Shown: piece by piece, positions 19,601-26,633 of the stretch | Layout: each line of letters opens with the position of its first letter | How positions within the stretch are numbered: the first letter of the stretch is position 1 | Position numbers and translations under genes: made by a program | Notes under the pieces: generated by a model | The model's input: the letters and a program-made list of their open reading frames with translations, nothing else | Told to the model about the DNA's origin: nothing | Databases searched by the model: none | Assembly: GCA_034678485.1 (NCBI GenBank) | Contig: JAXDBU010000034.1 | Location: 1-64,000 of the forward strand | DNA length: 64,000 bases | Reading direction: 5' to 3' | Origin: PLanc-01 sp034678485 | Lineage (GTDB): Bacteria; Planctomycetota; Phycisphaerae; Sedimentisphaerales; Anaerobacaceae

Positions 19601-22573
19601 GGCCAAGGTGACGGTACTACCGTCGCCACCGGCACCGCCCGAGGCGCCGAAGGAAATCAGTCCGCCGCTGGTGCCGCCGGTTCCGCCGCCGCCGCCAATG
19701 CTCTGCGCATAGAGGGCTTCAGACGTCGTTCCCATGGTGTGGACATCGCCGGTGTTCATCAGGGTCACCGCGTTTCCATGGCCGGTGCCGCTGCCGGTGC
19801 CGCCGAACGAGATCGCCCCGCCGGAATCGCCGCCTGCACCACCGCCGCCACCGATGCTTTGCGCAAAAATCCCTCGCGATCCTTCGCCTGCGGTCTCCAG
19901 GCGAGCTTGATTCGTGATCGTCACACTGCCGCCGCTGCCGCCGCCCGAGCCCTTGGCACCGAAGGAAAGAGCCCCGCCGGAGTCTCCGCCGCTGCCGCCC
20001 CCACCACCAACGCTCTGGGCAAAAACAGCGTGCGAATCTACGCCTGTGGTTGTGATGGCTCCCGATTGCTGGTTCGTGACGATTACGCTGCCACCACTAC
20101 TGCCTGCGCTCGAGTTACCCCCGAAAGACAGAACGCCGCCGGAATCCCCGGCGCTGCCACCGCCACCCCCGATGCTCTGGGCATAGAGTCCCCGGGAACC
20201 GTCGCCGGAGGTTTGAAGTTCGCCACTATTCGTAACCGCGACGTTGCCGCCGCTGCCGCCGCCGGAACCCGTACCACCGAACGTAAGGTTTCCGCCGGAA
20301 TCTCCGGCCCTGCCGCCGCCGCCACCGACACTCTGTACGAGAATGGCATGAGACGATTCGCCCGCCGTCGTGACGGCTCCGGCGTCCTGGTTGATGACCG
20401 TAACATTGCCGCCGTTGCTGCCGTTGCTCGAATTGCCGCCGAAGGAGAGGGCGCCGCCGGAGTCGCCCCCGTCGCCGCCACCCCCGCCGATGCTCTGCGC
20501 GTAGATCCCCAGGGCGACCGGGCCCTGGGTCTGAAGCACCCCGTTGTTTGTGACATCGACGGCCCCTCCCGCCCCGCCGGCCGATGCGGTTGCACCGAAG
20601 GAGAAGAGCCCGCCGGAGTTGCCGGAACTGCCGCCGCCGCCGCCGACGCTCTGCGCAACAATACTGTGAGACCCTGCCCCACCCGTGGCAATAGAGCCGT
20701 TGTTCGTCACGGAGACACCGCCGCCGCTGCCGGTGCTGCTGGAGCCGCCGCCGAGAGAGACGACTCCGCCGGAGTCGCCCCCCGCGCCACCACCCCCGCC
20801 GACGCTCTGGGCAAAGATTCCGGATGACTTCATCCCAGTACTCACGAGCGTGCCGTCATTCCTGACCGTTACAGTGCTGCCATTTCCACCACCTTTGCCC
20901 TTGCCACCGAAGGAGAGCGCACCGCCGGAATCACCGGCGCTGCCACCACCGCCCCCCACGCTCTGGGCGAAAATAGCGTGCGAATCCGTGCCGGCGGTTC
21001 CAATCAGTCCGGTCCCGGTATTCGTGACATTCACGCTGCCGCCATTGCTGCCCGCGCTGGAGTCACCACCGAAGGAGAACGCGCCGCCGGAATCCCCGGC
21101 ATTGCCGCCGCCCCCACCGACGCTCTGTGCAAAGGCTCCTCGGGCATACGATCCGTCCGTTGTCAACAGGCCGCTGTTGGTGATCGCCACGCTGCCGCCA
21201 TGCCCACCGGCGGCGCCGCTTGCTCCGAGCGAGACAAATCCGCCGATCCCGGCGGCATTGCCGCCACCCCCACCGACACTCTGCCCGAGAATGCTGTGAG
21301 AACCGTCCCCCCCTGTAGCGATGATGCCGTTGTTTGTAATGGAGACACGGCCGCCGTCGCCGGCGCTATTGGCGCTGCCGCCCCAGGCGACCAGGCCGCC
21401 ACCCCCAGCCGCCTCGCCGGCGAATCCACCGACGCTCTGGCCAAAGATCCCGCGAGAATCCACACCGAAGGTCCGGACAACGCCATTATTGGTGATTTGA
21501 ACGGTACCGCCCGGACCACTGCCCAAGGCGTTGCCGCCACTACCGACGATGCCGGCCCCCGACCCACCGTTGCCGCCGGCACCACCGAGGCTTTGGCCGG
21601 AGATCCCGTCGGAAAAGGCACCTGTGGTCTTGATACTTCCGTTGCTGACGAGATTCGCTGGGCCCCCGGTGCCCCCGGCGCCACCCGTGCCGCCGACGCC
21701 GTCGATGCCGGCCCCGTCGCCGCCCGTGCCGCCCGTGCCGGCACGGCTCACCCCCAGGATGCCGGGAGACGAGTTGCCGCTGGTTTCAATGCTTCCGTCG
21801 GCAACGACGTTCACCTGCCCCCCACCGCCGCCAGAACCCCCGTTGCCGCCCTCGCCGTAAATGGCGCCGCCATACCCACCGCCGCCGCCCTGGCCACCGT
21901 AGCTTTCCGCCAGAATGCCCGCGGAAGAACCGCCGGACGTCTGGATGGTACCGTTGCTGTTGACAGTCGTTGGGGCACCGAAGCCTCCAGCCCCTCCCTG
22001 ACCGCCATAGGCTGCACTGCTGGCCTCGGCCTTGCCGCCCTGGCCGCCCTGGCCACCTACGCTCCGTGCGCTAATGCCGCTGGCATTCGCGCCGGAGGTG
22101 ATGATCTCCGAAGCGCCACCGACATAATTCACGGTGGGACCTTGAGTGGTAATAACGAACCAAGGAATAGAGAATGGACCCAAATCGATCCATGTGATCT
22201 CAACCTCCGCCTTCCCACCGAAACCGCCGGCGCCGCCGTCACCACCATCCGCTGTAAAGAAGCCCCAATCATTGCCACCATCTGCGCCTGCGGCGCCCTG
22301 AGCCCCAATGGCTATGCCTGCCACCCCGCTGGCCGGCGTAATGTCGGTAGTGAGGCTGTTGACGTTGAGCGTGTAGATTGGGGGACACGTCCAGTCGAAG
22401 CTGAACGGGAAGATGGAGATGATGCGGGAGAAGATGCCGCCGGACTGGTCGCCCTGGAATGTCGCGACCGATCCGCTGATTGAAGTGGGTCCCGCAAGCG
22501 ATCCCGGACTTACGATGAGAAGAACGCCCACCAAGACCAGTAACGACCGCGTCTGTTTCGTCCCGCGCTTCAT
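13652..22573 (-). CDS. Giant Gly-rich repeat surface protein with PEP-CTERM-like sorting tail
   Basis: 2973 residues from ATG 22573, chosen for the signal peptide KRGTKQTRSLLVLVGVLLIV and an upstream GGAG; an in-frame ATG 18 codons earlier has no signal peptide. A short unique region follows, then about 44 units of some 50-60 residues, each opening with A-Q-S-(V/I)-G-G-G-G-G and ending in V-x-V-x-N-x-G-x-I-x-T-x-G-x-x-S-x-G-I-F. This pattern predicts a long beta-solenoid. The last 300 residues contain plainer beta repeats (VLGSVGNDVVTNNGLVTGSV). The end, IPAPGALMLTGIGIGLLGWR plus a basic tail, is a PEP-CTERM/exosortase-type signal, not an autotransporter barrel. Similar repeats are known in proteobacterial autotransporter adhesins. 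Surface attachment is inferred. The coding strand is extremely G-rich. Confidence 0.9.
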   Translation of the reverse strand: MKRGTKQTRSLLVLVGVLLIVSPGSLAGPTSISGSVATFQGDQSGGIFSRIISIFPFSFDWTCPPIYTLNVNSLTTDITPASGVAGIAIGAQGAAGADGGNDWGFFTADGGDGGAGGFGGKAEVEITWIDLGPFSIPWFVITTQGPTVNYVGGASEIITSGANASGISARSVGGQGGQGGKAEASSAAYGGQGGAGGFGAPTTVNSNGTIQTSGGSSAGILAESYGGQGGGGGYGGAIYGEGGNGGSGGGGGQVNVVADGSIETSGNSSPGILGVSRAGTGGTGGDGAGIDGVGGTGGAGGTGGPANLVSNGSIKTTGAFSDGISGQSLGGAGGNGGSGAGIVGSGGNALGSGPGGTVQITNNGVVRTFGVDSRGIFGQSVGGFAGEAAGGGGLVAWGGSANSAGDGGRVSITNNGIIATGGDGSHSILGQSVGGGGGNAAGIGGFVSLGASGAAGGHGGSVAITNSGLLTTDGSYARGAFAQSVGGGGGNAGDSGGAFSFGGDSSAGSNGGSVNVTNTGTGLIGTAGTDSHAIFAQSVGGGGGSAGDSGGALSFGGKGKGGGNGSTVTVRNDGTLVSTGMKSSGIFAQSVGGGGGAGGDSGGVVSLGGGSSSTGSGGGVSVTNNGSIATGGAGSHSIVAQSVGGGGGSSGNSGGLFSFGATASAGGAGGAVDVTNNGVLQTQGPVALGIYAQSIGGGGGDGGDSGGALSFGGNSSNGSNGGNVTVINQDAGAVTTAGESSHAILVQSVGGGGGRAGDSGGNLTFGGTGSGGGSGGNVAVTNSGELQTSGDGSRGLYAQSIGGGGGSAGDSGGVLSFGGNSSAGSSGGSVIVTNQQSGAITTTGVDSHAVFAQSVGGGGGSGGDSGGALSFGAKGSGGGSGGSVTITNQARLETAGEGSRGIFAQSIGGGGGAGGDSGGAISFGGTGSGTGHGNAVTLMNTGDVHTMGTTSEALYAQSIGGGGGTGGTSGGLISFGASGGAGGDGSTVTLANAGNLTTTGADSSAVFAQSVGGGGGNGGGTVTASAFAGFALGAKGGTGGQGAVVDVDSGMASIGTQGDRSHGIFAQSLGGGGGNGGFAVALSGGIGGSVSVAVGGQGGNGGSGNTVNVASDSTIATRGADAYGILAQSVGGGGGTGGFSIAGAGSDGVGVSLSFGGTGGLGGHGKAVDVATTGAVETSGDRAIGVFAQSMGGGGGNGGFSIAGAGGGLGGGGLSLGGAAGGGGLGDTVHVDSSGAITTQGEAAHGLFAQSLGGGGGNGGFSIAAGGGGVGAGAVSVGGSGGSGGGSKSVTVTSSGAIDTSGNEAVGLFAQSVGGGGGNGGFSISGAGAGTGSGTVSIGGKGGGGGSSDAVLVDSESDITTRGKEAHGLFAQSAGGGGGNGSFSLSFSGAGTGSGSISVGGSGGDGGSSKGVAVGSSGVIDTSGEGAIGLFAQSVGGGGGTGSFSISGSGAGTGSGAFSLGGGGGKGGQGDTVLVDSSSDITTRGNEAHGLFAQSVGGGGGSGGFSIAASGAGTGSGTIGIGGFGGDGGNGKSVAVTSSGVIDTAGESAIGVFAQSVGGGGGSGKFSISGSGAGTGSGAFSLGGGGGKGGQGDSVLVNNNSSITTQGLEAHGLLAQSVGGGGGNGGFSIAGSGAGTGSGTIGVGGFGDIGGNSKSVTVNSGGMIDTSGEGAIGLFAQSVGGGGGSGGFSISGSGARSGSGTFNLGGGGNGGGSADAVAVDSSTKIVTRGDDAFGMLVQSVGGGGGNGGFSITGSGAQSGSGSVGIGGRAGKGGSGKSVTASNSGDIDTYGEEATGLLIQSVGGGGGTGGFSIAGSGAKTGSGTFSLGGFGGEGGTGDAVSFDNSGNVATRGTLAYGILAQSVGGGGGSGGFSFTGGVVTDGGQFNAGVGGKGGEGGGAGLVDLDNSGNVTTMSGGAHGILAQSVGGGGGAGGFSGTVTAGMGSKPNVSLSIGGSGDVAGNGNSVSLDNEGLVHTQGVASYGLFAQSVGGGGGDGGGSFSAALGSHKGGWNGSVSVGGLGGAAGDGGQVNLDNAGEVVTEGIKSHGLVAQSVGGGGGTGGFSATGSLSIGSQAKDIAVGIGGTGGAGGDGGAVHVQNAGSVTTQTTVSGDIPDDLLGVTDPYEAFGNGAMGILAQSIGGGGGTGGFSFAGSFAGPEAKNLGVSVGGLGGAGGRGLAVDVANDGVIATSGGNSHGILAQSIGGGGGNGGASVAVDFGISDDKGSNINAAVSVGGSAGSGNTADAVTVVNRNSISTHGASSHGVLAQSIGGGGGTGGYSLSGTVTLEKDAKKGDEKEAKQALDAAIAVGGAGGNGNTGGSVVVDNLGMIDTFEDDSSGIFAQSIGGGGGKGGAARALAMDVDPPEELKLEFKLNPESVKDYLTDLLSTWNVAVGGSGGGASDGSDVTVTNRGAITTRGTESYGVFAQSVGGGGGVGSEAATGPKVPDWLQTILDFTPLTTVEDMQITVGGSGGSSGHGSAVRVDNEADIVTYGDDSIAIFAQSVGGGGGVAKFSSAGEGSTGTLGGIGIGGAAGAGGNGGDVTVLHKGRVETFGDAAYGIAAQSIGGGGGMGGDVSRGLFNFGIGAAFARSGGAGGDGGDVSVQSEGDIITHGTGANGIFAQSVGGGGGVAGDAGYGLGFAGSVGGAGSGGAVSVMHTGTITTLGDPSHGIFAQSAGGEDYGGPVDVTLNGVIAVYGADSSGIVAQSGGDKGAGNISITLLDGSLVQGGPGDGAGVNFDGGADNTLANAGYISALSGTAVLGSVGNDVVTNNGLVTGSVRLGGGANAFDNHAGARFDSGVQIELGAGNALTNAGILSPGGLGAIVDTTLIGDLVLSSSSVLEIEIGGFTVGSFDSLTVTGSVTAGVMGEMGLMGLASEMGSVNFSFLPDFDIASEIGLGESVAIEFLTAGDTVDWTLLSYSLSNESSGFQYDMYGQDGGLFLQATRVTSTIPAPGALMLTGIGIGLLGWRRGRTRC
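14530..22080 (-). repeat. About 44 tandem coding repeats (AQSVGGGGG units)
   Basis: Each unit carries a near-identical DNA core that reads on the plus strand as CCGCC(A/G)CCGCCGACGCTCTG followed by GGC. It recurs roughly every 140-170 bp, with longer units in the 14.7-16.3 kb part. Units near 17.0-19.2 kb share a second signature (GGFSI.GSGAGTGSG) and form a more recent-looking block than the SGGALSFGG units near 19.6-21.1 kb. The repeats are coding and in frame. Confidence 0.85.
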
Positions 22574-23137
22574 TTCTCCATCCTCCACAAAGAATCCTGA
22601 AATCTCCAAGTCAGGAACCCGCACCATGAAAGACGCCCCTCTGCGGGCGATGAATCCGCCCGCAGACAGCGCGATGCTTCAGAAGAACGGATTGGGGAGG
22701 AGAAAGCCGGTGTGACAGTCCTCCCTAAATCGGATCGGAGCCTGTTCTGGAATGCGCCCTCACCCTGCAACCGCTCCCTACCACGGGCAAGACATCCACG
22801 ACAATGGATCATCCCTCAATCCACTGTCGGCAGGACGAACATTTCTAGCATAAATCCAGAGCACTGGACTTGTCAACTACTATTTTTCCAAAAACGAGCA
22901 GGTCGGCGTATGACCGTAGCTGCGTACGTGCAATGGAAATCCACAGAGACCCGAGATTGTCATTCCCGCGAAAGTGGGAATCCATTCTCCCGGTCGCGCC
23001 CACGCCCACGGTTCCTGGATTCCTGCTTGGCGCAGGAATGACAGAGTCCAGCCCATGCCCCATCACGCGATGGGAGGTCGCAAGAACCGCCCTGCAACCC
23101 AAGCAGACGGCGCGACTTGCAGGATTCTGCAAAGGCG
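22574..23137. other. Intergenic region between the giant gene and a prepilin-like gene
   Basis: No gene supported. It holds the leader of the giant gene and, at 22951-23050, a full copy of the two-armed palindromic repeat. The divergent arrangement is only apparent: both neighbouring genes are on the minus strand. Confidence 0.5.
22951..23050 (+). repeat. Two-armed palindromic intergenic repeat
   Basis: The left arm GTCATTCCCGCGAAAGTGGG leads into AATCCA, and the right arm TGGATTCCTGCTTGGCGCAG leads into GAATGAC, about 25 bp apart. Each arm can fold on itself and the two can pair with each other. Similarity to the 50.5 kb copy starts earlier (GACCGTAG(C/T)TGCGT at 22914 and 50470), so the full unit is about 140 bp. 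Confidence 0.7.
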
Positions 23138-23842
23138 CTACGGAGCCCAGTCGCGACCCTTGACGCCGTGCAGCGTCAGGTTCACGTCGGGCAGACCGTC
23201 ACGGGCCGGGCGGAGGTCCTTGGCCTTGAGAAAGGAGACTTGCCCGTCGGCGAACAGGAAGAAGCGCGTGCCCTCCCAGCACCACCAGCCGAGGTCCTGC
23301 TCGACCGGCGCGTGGTTGCTCGACCATTCGCCGATGAGGATCTTGGCGGAGGGACAGGCGACGTCGCCCCTGCCCTGCCGAATGGGCGGCTGCGGATTGC
23401 TGTACGTCTGGCTCTTGTCGTCCAGCGCGTCGATCTGCTCGGGACTGTGATAGAAGGCCATCGAGTAGGAGTAGCTGGTGGATTCGTACCTGGCGGGGTC
23501 GGTCCGGTCCGCCGGACACAACAGGACGGAAGGCGTGTTCACATCGACGATCGTGCTCAGATACGACTGCACCCATTTGCGCCAGCCGCGACCCATCCAG
23601 AGCCAGTAGGTCGGGTTCGTCGAGACCGGGTCCTGGGCACAGGGGTAGTCGCCGTCGGAGTCGCCCGTATACATATCCACCGCCAGGCCCACCTGCTTGA
23701 GGTTGTGGGAGCAGGCGACCCGTCGGGCTGCGGAACGGGCCTTGTCCAGCGACAGAATGAGGACCGCGAGCAGCAGCGAGACAATCGCAATCACGACCAG
23801 CAGCTCGATGAGCGTGAAACCCCACAGAATGGGAGGTTGCAT
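23138..23842 (-). CDS. Prepilin-like protein with N-terminal methylation motif
   Basis: 234 residues from ATG 23842. A start 11 codons earlier would draw its first residues from a repeat word, so it is less likely, though neither start has a strong ribosome-binding site. GFTLIELLVVIAIVSLLLAV is a textbook type IV prepilin/pseudopilin motif with cleavage after Gly. The rest resembles the planctomycete DUF1559-like/type II pseudopilin family: NLKQVGLAVDMYTGDSDGDY, CPADRT, and the late FADGQVSFLKAKDL (the H/F-x-DG-type end). It is probably exported to the inner membrane and assembled or retained there; these proteins are present in many copies in this phylum and individual roles are unknown. Confidence 0.85.
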   Translation of the reverse strand: MQPPILWGFTLIELLVVIAIVSLLLAVLILSLDKARSAARRVACSHNLKQVGLAVDMYTGDSDGDYPCAQDPVSTNPTYWLWMGRGWRKWVQSYLSTIVDVNTPSVLLCPADRTDPARYESTSYSYSMAFYHSPEQIDALDDKSQTYSNPQPPIRQGRGDVACPSAKILIGEWSSNHAPVEQDLGWWCWEGTRFFLFADGQVSFLKAKDLRPARDGLPDVNLTLHGVKGRDWAP

Positions 23843-24218
23843 CTGGCGTTTGCCATGTTGAATGCAGTGAAGCATCCGGCCCTTGTAGGAGACGTGGCGC
23901 CCGGAGTCAAGACGTCTCTTTCACTGCCGTGCCAGATTCCCTCGATGACTCAGAGCCTGCCCTGAACAGAGTGAAGGGAGGACAAGAGGTGGGCCTCCAA
24001 GCAGATGCGCTTTGTGAGACGCCGGTGTCCTTCCCGACACCGGCGGCGATGCGGCTGAGCGACTCAGGACGACCGACTCGTGAGCACAGCGCAGATAAGG
24101 AGAAAGTCCCGCGGGTTGATGATGTCGAACCGATGGGCTACAATGCCCTCGGCCGGAAGGTAAGGGATTGCCCTATTCACGACCGGTAATCGGGTATGCG
24201 CTGTCACAGGGAAAGAAC
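23843..24218. other. Intergenic region with a strong hairpin (24020-24045)
   Basis: A perfect 10-bp stem CGCCGGTGTC / GACACCGGCG (24020-24029 with 24036-24045) surrounds a 6-nt loop. No T-run follows, so it looks like a REP-type palindrome and not a terminator. The repeat word near 23853-23880 (inverse of 286-310) overlaps the prepilin gene's upstream region. No gene supported. Confidence 0.55.
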
Positions 24219-24890
24219 ATGGAACCTCTGATCCTTGTCGCTTTCGTTGCGCTCGTTGTCGTTCTGGGGGTCTTCGGCTATCTCGGCGCCAAGAAGCGTC
24301 GCGAGGCGATGATGGCCCTGGCCTCCCGGCTGGGCCTTCGCTTCGATCCCGAGAAGAACCGCGAGCTGGCCCGACGCTACAGCTTCCTCGACAGACTGCG
24401 GTCCGGCTCCAATCGCTACGCCTTCAACTCGCTGACCGGGACCTACCAGGGCCATGAGGTGGCCTTGTTCGACTACCACTACGAGACCCATTCCACCAAC
24501 TCCAAGGGCCACCAGCAGACGCATCACCATTACTTCTCCTGCTTCCTCCTGCACCTGCCGATGTCCTTCCCGGAACTGGTCATTGCGGAGGAGGGGTTCC
24601 TGTCGAAGATCGCCCAGGCGGTCGGCTACGACGACATCGATTTCGAGTCGCACGAGTTCTCCCGTCGGTTCTGCGTCCGCTCGCGCGACAAGAAGTTCGC
24701 CTACGACGTCTGCCATGTGCGAATGATGGAATATCTGATGGCCAACGACGACTTGACTATCGAGATCGAGGGCAACGTCCTGGCGATCACATTCGGCTCC
24801 CGCCTGGACATCGAACGGATCGAGCCGAACCTCAATCGCCTCGTCGCCCTGCGGTCGTTGATGCCGGAGTATCTGTTTGCCAGGAGTTGA
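24219..24890 (+). CDS. Membrane-anchored protein paired with LemA
   Basis: 223 residues from ATG 24219, which follows AGGGAAAG; an upstream in-frame ATG at 24168 has no ribosome-binding site. One N-terminal membrane helix (LILVAFVALVVVLGVFGYLG) is followed by a basic stretch and a cytoplasmic-looking domain with FNSLTGTYQGHEVALFDYHY, a His-rich loop (HQQTHHHYFSC) and a C-terminal VLAITFGSRLDIERIEP. The arrangement resembles DUF3137-type proteins often encoded beside LemA. Function unknown. It ends 2 bp before the lemA start, so the pair is surely co-transcribed. Confidence 0.75.
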   Translation: MEPLILVAFVALVVVLGVFGYLGAKKRREAMMALASRLGLRFDPEKNRELARRYSFLDRLRSGSNRYAFNSLTGTYQGHEVALFDYHYETHSTNSKGHQQTHHHYFSCFLLHLPMSFPELVIAEEGFLSKIAQAVGYDDIDFESHEFSRRFCVRSRDKKFAYDVCHVRMMEYLMANDDLTIEIEGNVLAITFGSRLDIERIEPNLNRLVALRSLMPEYLFARS

Positions 24891-24892
24891 GT

Positions 24893-25453
24893 ATGGGACC
24901 ATTTCTGATCGTCGTCGGCGCGGTCGTCCTGCTGCTGTTGATCTACGTCATCGCGACGTACAACACGCTGGTGGCGCTGCGCAACCACATCCGCGACGCC
25001 TGGGCGAACGTCGATACGGAGCTCAAGCGGCGGTACGATCTGATCCCCAACCTCGTCGCGACGGTCAAGGGCTACGCCGCCCACGAGAAGGAGGTCTTTG
25101 ACCGCGTCACGCAGCTCCGCACCCAGTGCATGGCCAGCCAGGGCCGACCCGAGCAGCAGGCGGTGGATGAGAACCAGCTCGTGGCCGCGTTGCAGAAGAT
25201 GCTGGCGGTCGTGGAGAACTATCCGCAACTGAAGGCCGACCAGCACTTCCTCAAGCTCCAGCAGGAGCTGACGAACACCGAGGACCGCATCCAGGCCGCG
25301 AGACGGTTCTTCAACGGCAACGTCCGCGACTACCGCAACAAATGCGAGATGTTCCCGAGCAGCATGATCGCCGGGACGTTCGGATTCGAGTCGCAGGACT
25401 ACTTCAATGTGCCGCCGTCCGTGCGAGAGGTGCCGGACGCACAGTTCGGATGA
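24893..25453 (+). CDS. lemA: LemA family protein
   Basis: 186 residues. One N-terminal membrane helix (FLIVVGAVVLLLLIYVIATY) is followed by the LemA signature: YNTLVALRNHIRDAWANVDT, ELKRRYDLIPNLVATVKGYA, AHEKEVFDRVTQLR, and the end FFNGNVRDYRNKCEMFPSS. The fold is a long antiparallel helical bundle in the periplasm or cytoplasm; its molecular role is not settled. The ATG at 24893 has CAGGAG upstream inside the end of the previous gene. The wbuC-like gene starts 3 bp after its stop. Confidence 0.93.
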   Translation: MGPFLIVVGAVVLLLLIYVIATYNTLVALRNHIRDAWANVDTELKRRYDLIPNLVATVKGYAAHEKEVFDRVTQLRTQCMASQGRPEQQAVDENQLVAALQKMLAVVENYPQLKADQHFLKLQQELTNTEDRIQAARRFFNGNVRDYRNKCEMFPSSMIAGTFGFESQDYFNVPPSVREVPDAQFG

Positions 25454-25456
25454 CCT

Positions 25457-26002
25457 ATGGATCAGCCGCAAATCGCCAGAATCTCTCCCATCGCCACAAG
25501 GTCTTCTCACGAGAAGGTGGCCCTCATCGACCGCAGTCTTGTCCAGCGAAAGGCTGCGGACGCGAGACAGGGCGCCCGCAAACGCGAGATCCACAATTTC
25601 CATGAGGGCGACCCCGACACGCTGCAACGGATGCTCAACGCCATCCAGCCGGGCAGCTACATCAGACCGCACCGTCACTTGAACCCGCCGAAGGCGGAAT
25701 CGATCATCCTGCTCCAGGGCTCGCTCGCCTTCGTCGCCTTCGCCGACGATGGTTCACTGGACGAGAGCAACTGCCTTCTGATCGACCCAGCCCAGTTCGT
25801 CTACGGCTGTGACATCCGCCCGGGCGTCTGGCACACGATTTTTGCCCTCGTCCCGGACACGGTAGTCTTCGAGGTCAAGCCGGGACCCTACGATCCTACG
25901 GTTGACAAGGAATTCGCTCCCTGGTCCCCGCCGGAGGGCAGTCCCGAGGCCGCGAGCTTCCTGGCGGACCTCGACGACCGATTCCATCGCGTCACGATTT
26001 AA
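25457..26002 (+). CDS. WbuC-family cupin metalloprotein
   Basis: 181 residues. A central cupin barrel has the metal-binding signature RPHRHLNPPKAESIILLQGS (two His plus Glu) and the second motif VWHTIFALVPDTVVFEVKPG. The preceding KREIHNFHEGDPDTLQRMLN is characteristic of WbuC. In other bacteria WbuC-like genes lie in O-antigen clusters, but here there are no such neighbours; instead it forms a three-gene unit with the LemA pair. Substrate unknown. Confidence 0.85.
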   Translation: MDQPQIARISPIATRSSHEKVALIDRSLVQRKAADARQGARKREIHNFHEGDPDTLQRMLNAIQPGSYIRPHRHLNPPKAESIILLQGSLAFVAFADDGSLDESNCLLIDPAQFVYGCDIRPGVWHTIFALVPDTVVFEVKPGPYDPTVDKEFAPWSPPEGSPEAASFLADLDDRFHRVTI

Positions 26003-26187
26003 TCCATTTCTTGTCTCCGCCTAATCACAATCTAACACCCGCGGGTATGCTGAGGATACGTAATGATAATCAATCCTCTTACTACAAGGGTGGGTGATAC
26101 GCGCCTTCGTCGCCTGCCCTTTCTTATTGGTTCATCACGGAACTGCGGGGACGCCAGTCGAAAGCAAGAAACGGACATCTCCGGAAT

Positions 26188-26212
26188 CCGCCGCATTGCG
26201 GCGGGCATTTTT
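26188..26212 (+). terminator. Probable rho-independent terminator after the wbuC-like gene
   Basis: Stem CCGCCGC / GCGGCGG (26188-26194 with 26198-26204), 3-nt loop ATT, followed by GCATTTTT. It lies 185 bp after the stop of the WbuC-like gene on the same strand. Confidence 0.6.
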
Positions 26213-26443
26213 CGCATTGGGCCAGCACCATGGCGGTAGAAGAATCGGTCGCTCGAACAGAGCTTGTCTTGCCGTCTTCTCCTCCATTTTCATGCTGCTG
26301 GCCCAATGCGCCAAATGCCGGGGGTTTGGGGGCAGCGCCCCCAATGGAAGGTACGTGGAGAACAACCGAGTGCATTGCGTGTCTCTCAGAGCCGTGCCGA
26401 TTTCCCCGCAATTCCATGAAGGACCTTTTTATTGCGCCGGCCC

Positions 26444-26514
26444 GTTCGTAGTGTGCCCGTAAGGGCATATCTTCACAGGCGCTGAAGATAACGCCTCACG
26501 GCGTCACTACGAAC
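26444..26514. repeat. 71-nt palindromic element with perfect four-way-junction fold
   Basis: The outer stem is GTTCGTAGTG (26444-26453) with CACTACGAAC (26505-26514). Inside are three hairpins without any unpaired base between them: TGCCC-GTAA-GGGCA (26454-26467), TATCTTC-9 nt-GAAGATA (26468-26490) and ACGCC-TCAC-GGCGT (26491-26504). All 27 stem pairs are Watson-Crick. Either DNA strand could form the same cross-shaped structure. Confidence 0.85.
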
Positions 26515-26633
26515 AACATCCGCAGGCGGCCGGATTCGCTTGACACTGCGACAGGCTACAGAGAGACTGGAGGTCGTTGTAGCGGCGTGCACGGCACGCC
26601 CGGCTGGAGAATCCCTTGCATGAGGTGACTACC

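Larger units (their letters stand above)
26003..26633. other. Structured intergenic region
   Basis: No gene supported. The stretch is dense in secondary structure: a terminator-like hairpin (26188-26212), a 14-bp inverted repeat GCATTGGGCCAGCA / TGCTGGCCCAATGC (26214-26227 and 26296-26309), a perfect TTGGGGGC-AGC-GCCCCCAA hairpin (26326-26344), a 71-nt four-way-junction element (26444-26514), and a GGCGTG/CACGCC hairpin near 26582-26598 just before the next gene. Confidence 0.7.

Noticed and set aside
18107..20827. 906-codon plus-strand open frame
   Set aside because: It lies antisense to the giant Gly-rich repeat gene; the C-rich strand lacks stop codons in several frames and the translation is Ala/Arg low complexity without a ribosome-binding site.
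14530..22080. Possible CRISPR array
   Set aside because: Repeats are long, coding, in frame and imperfect; there are no short unique spacers of even length and no cas genes.
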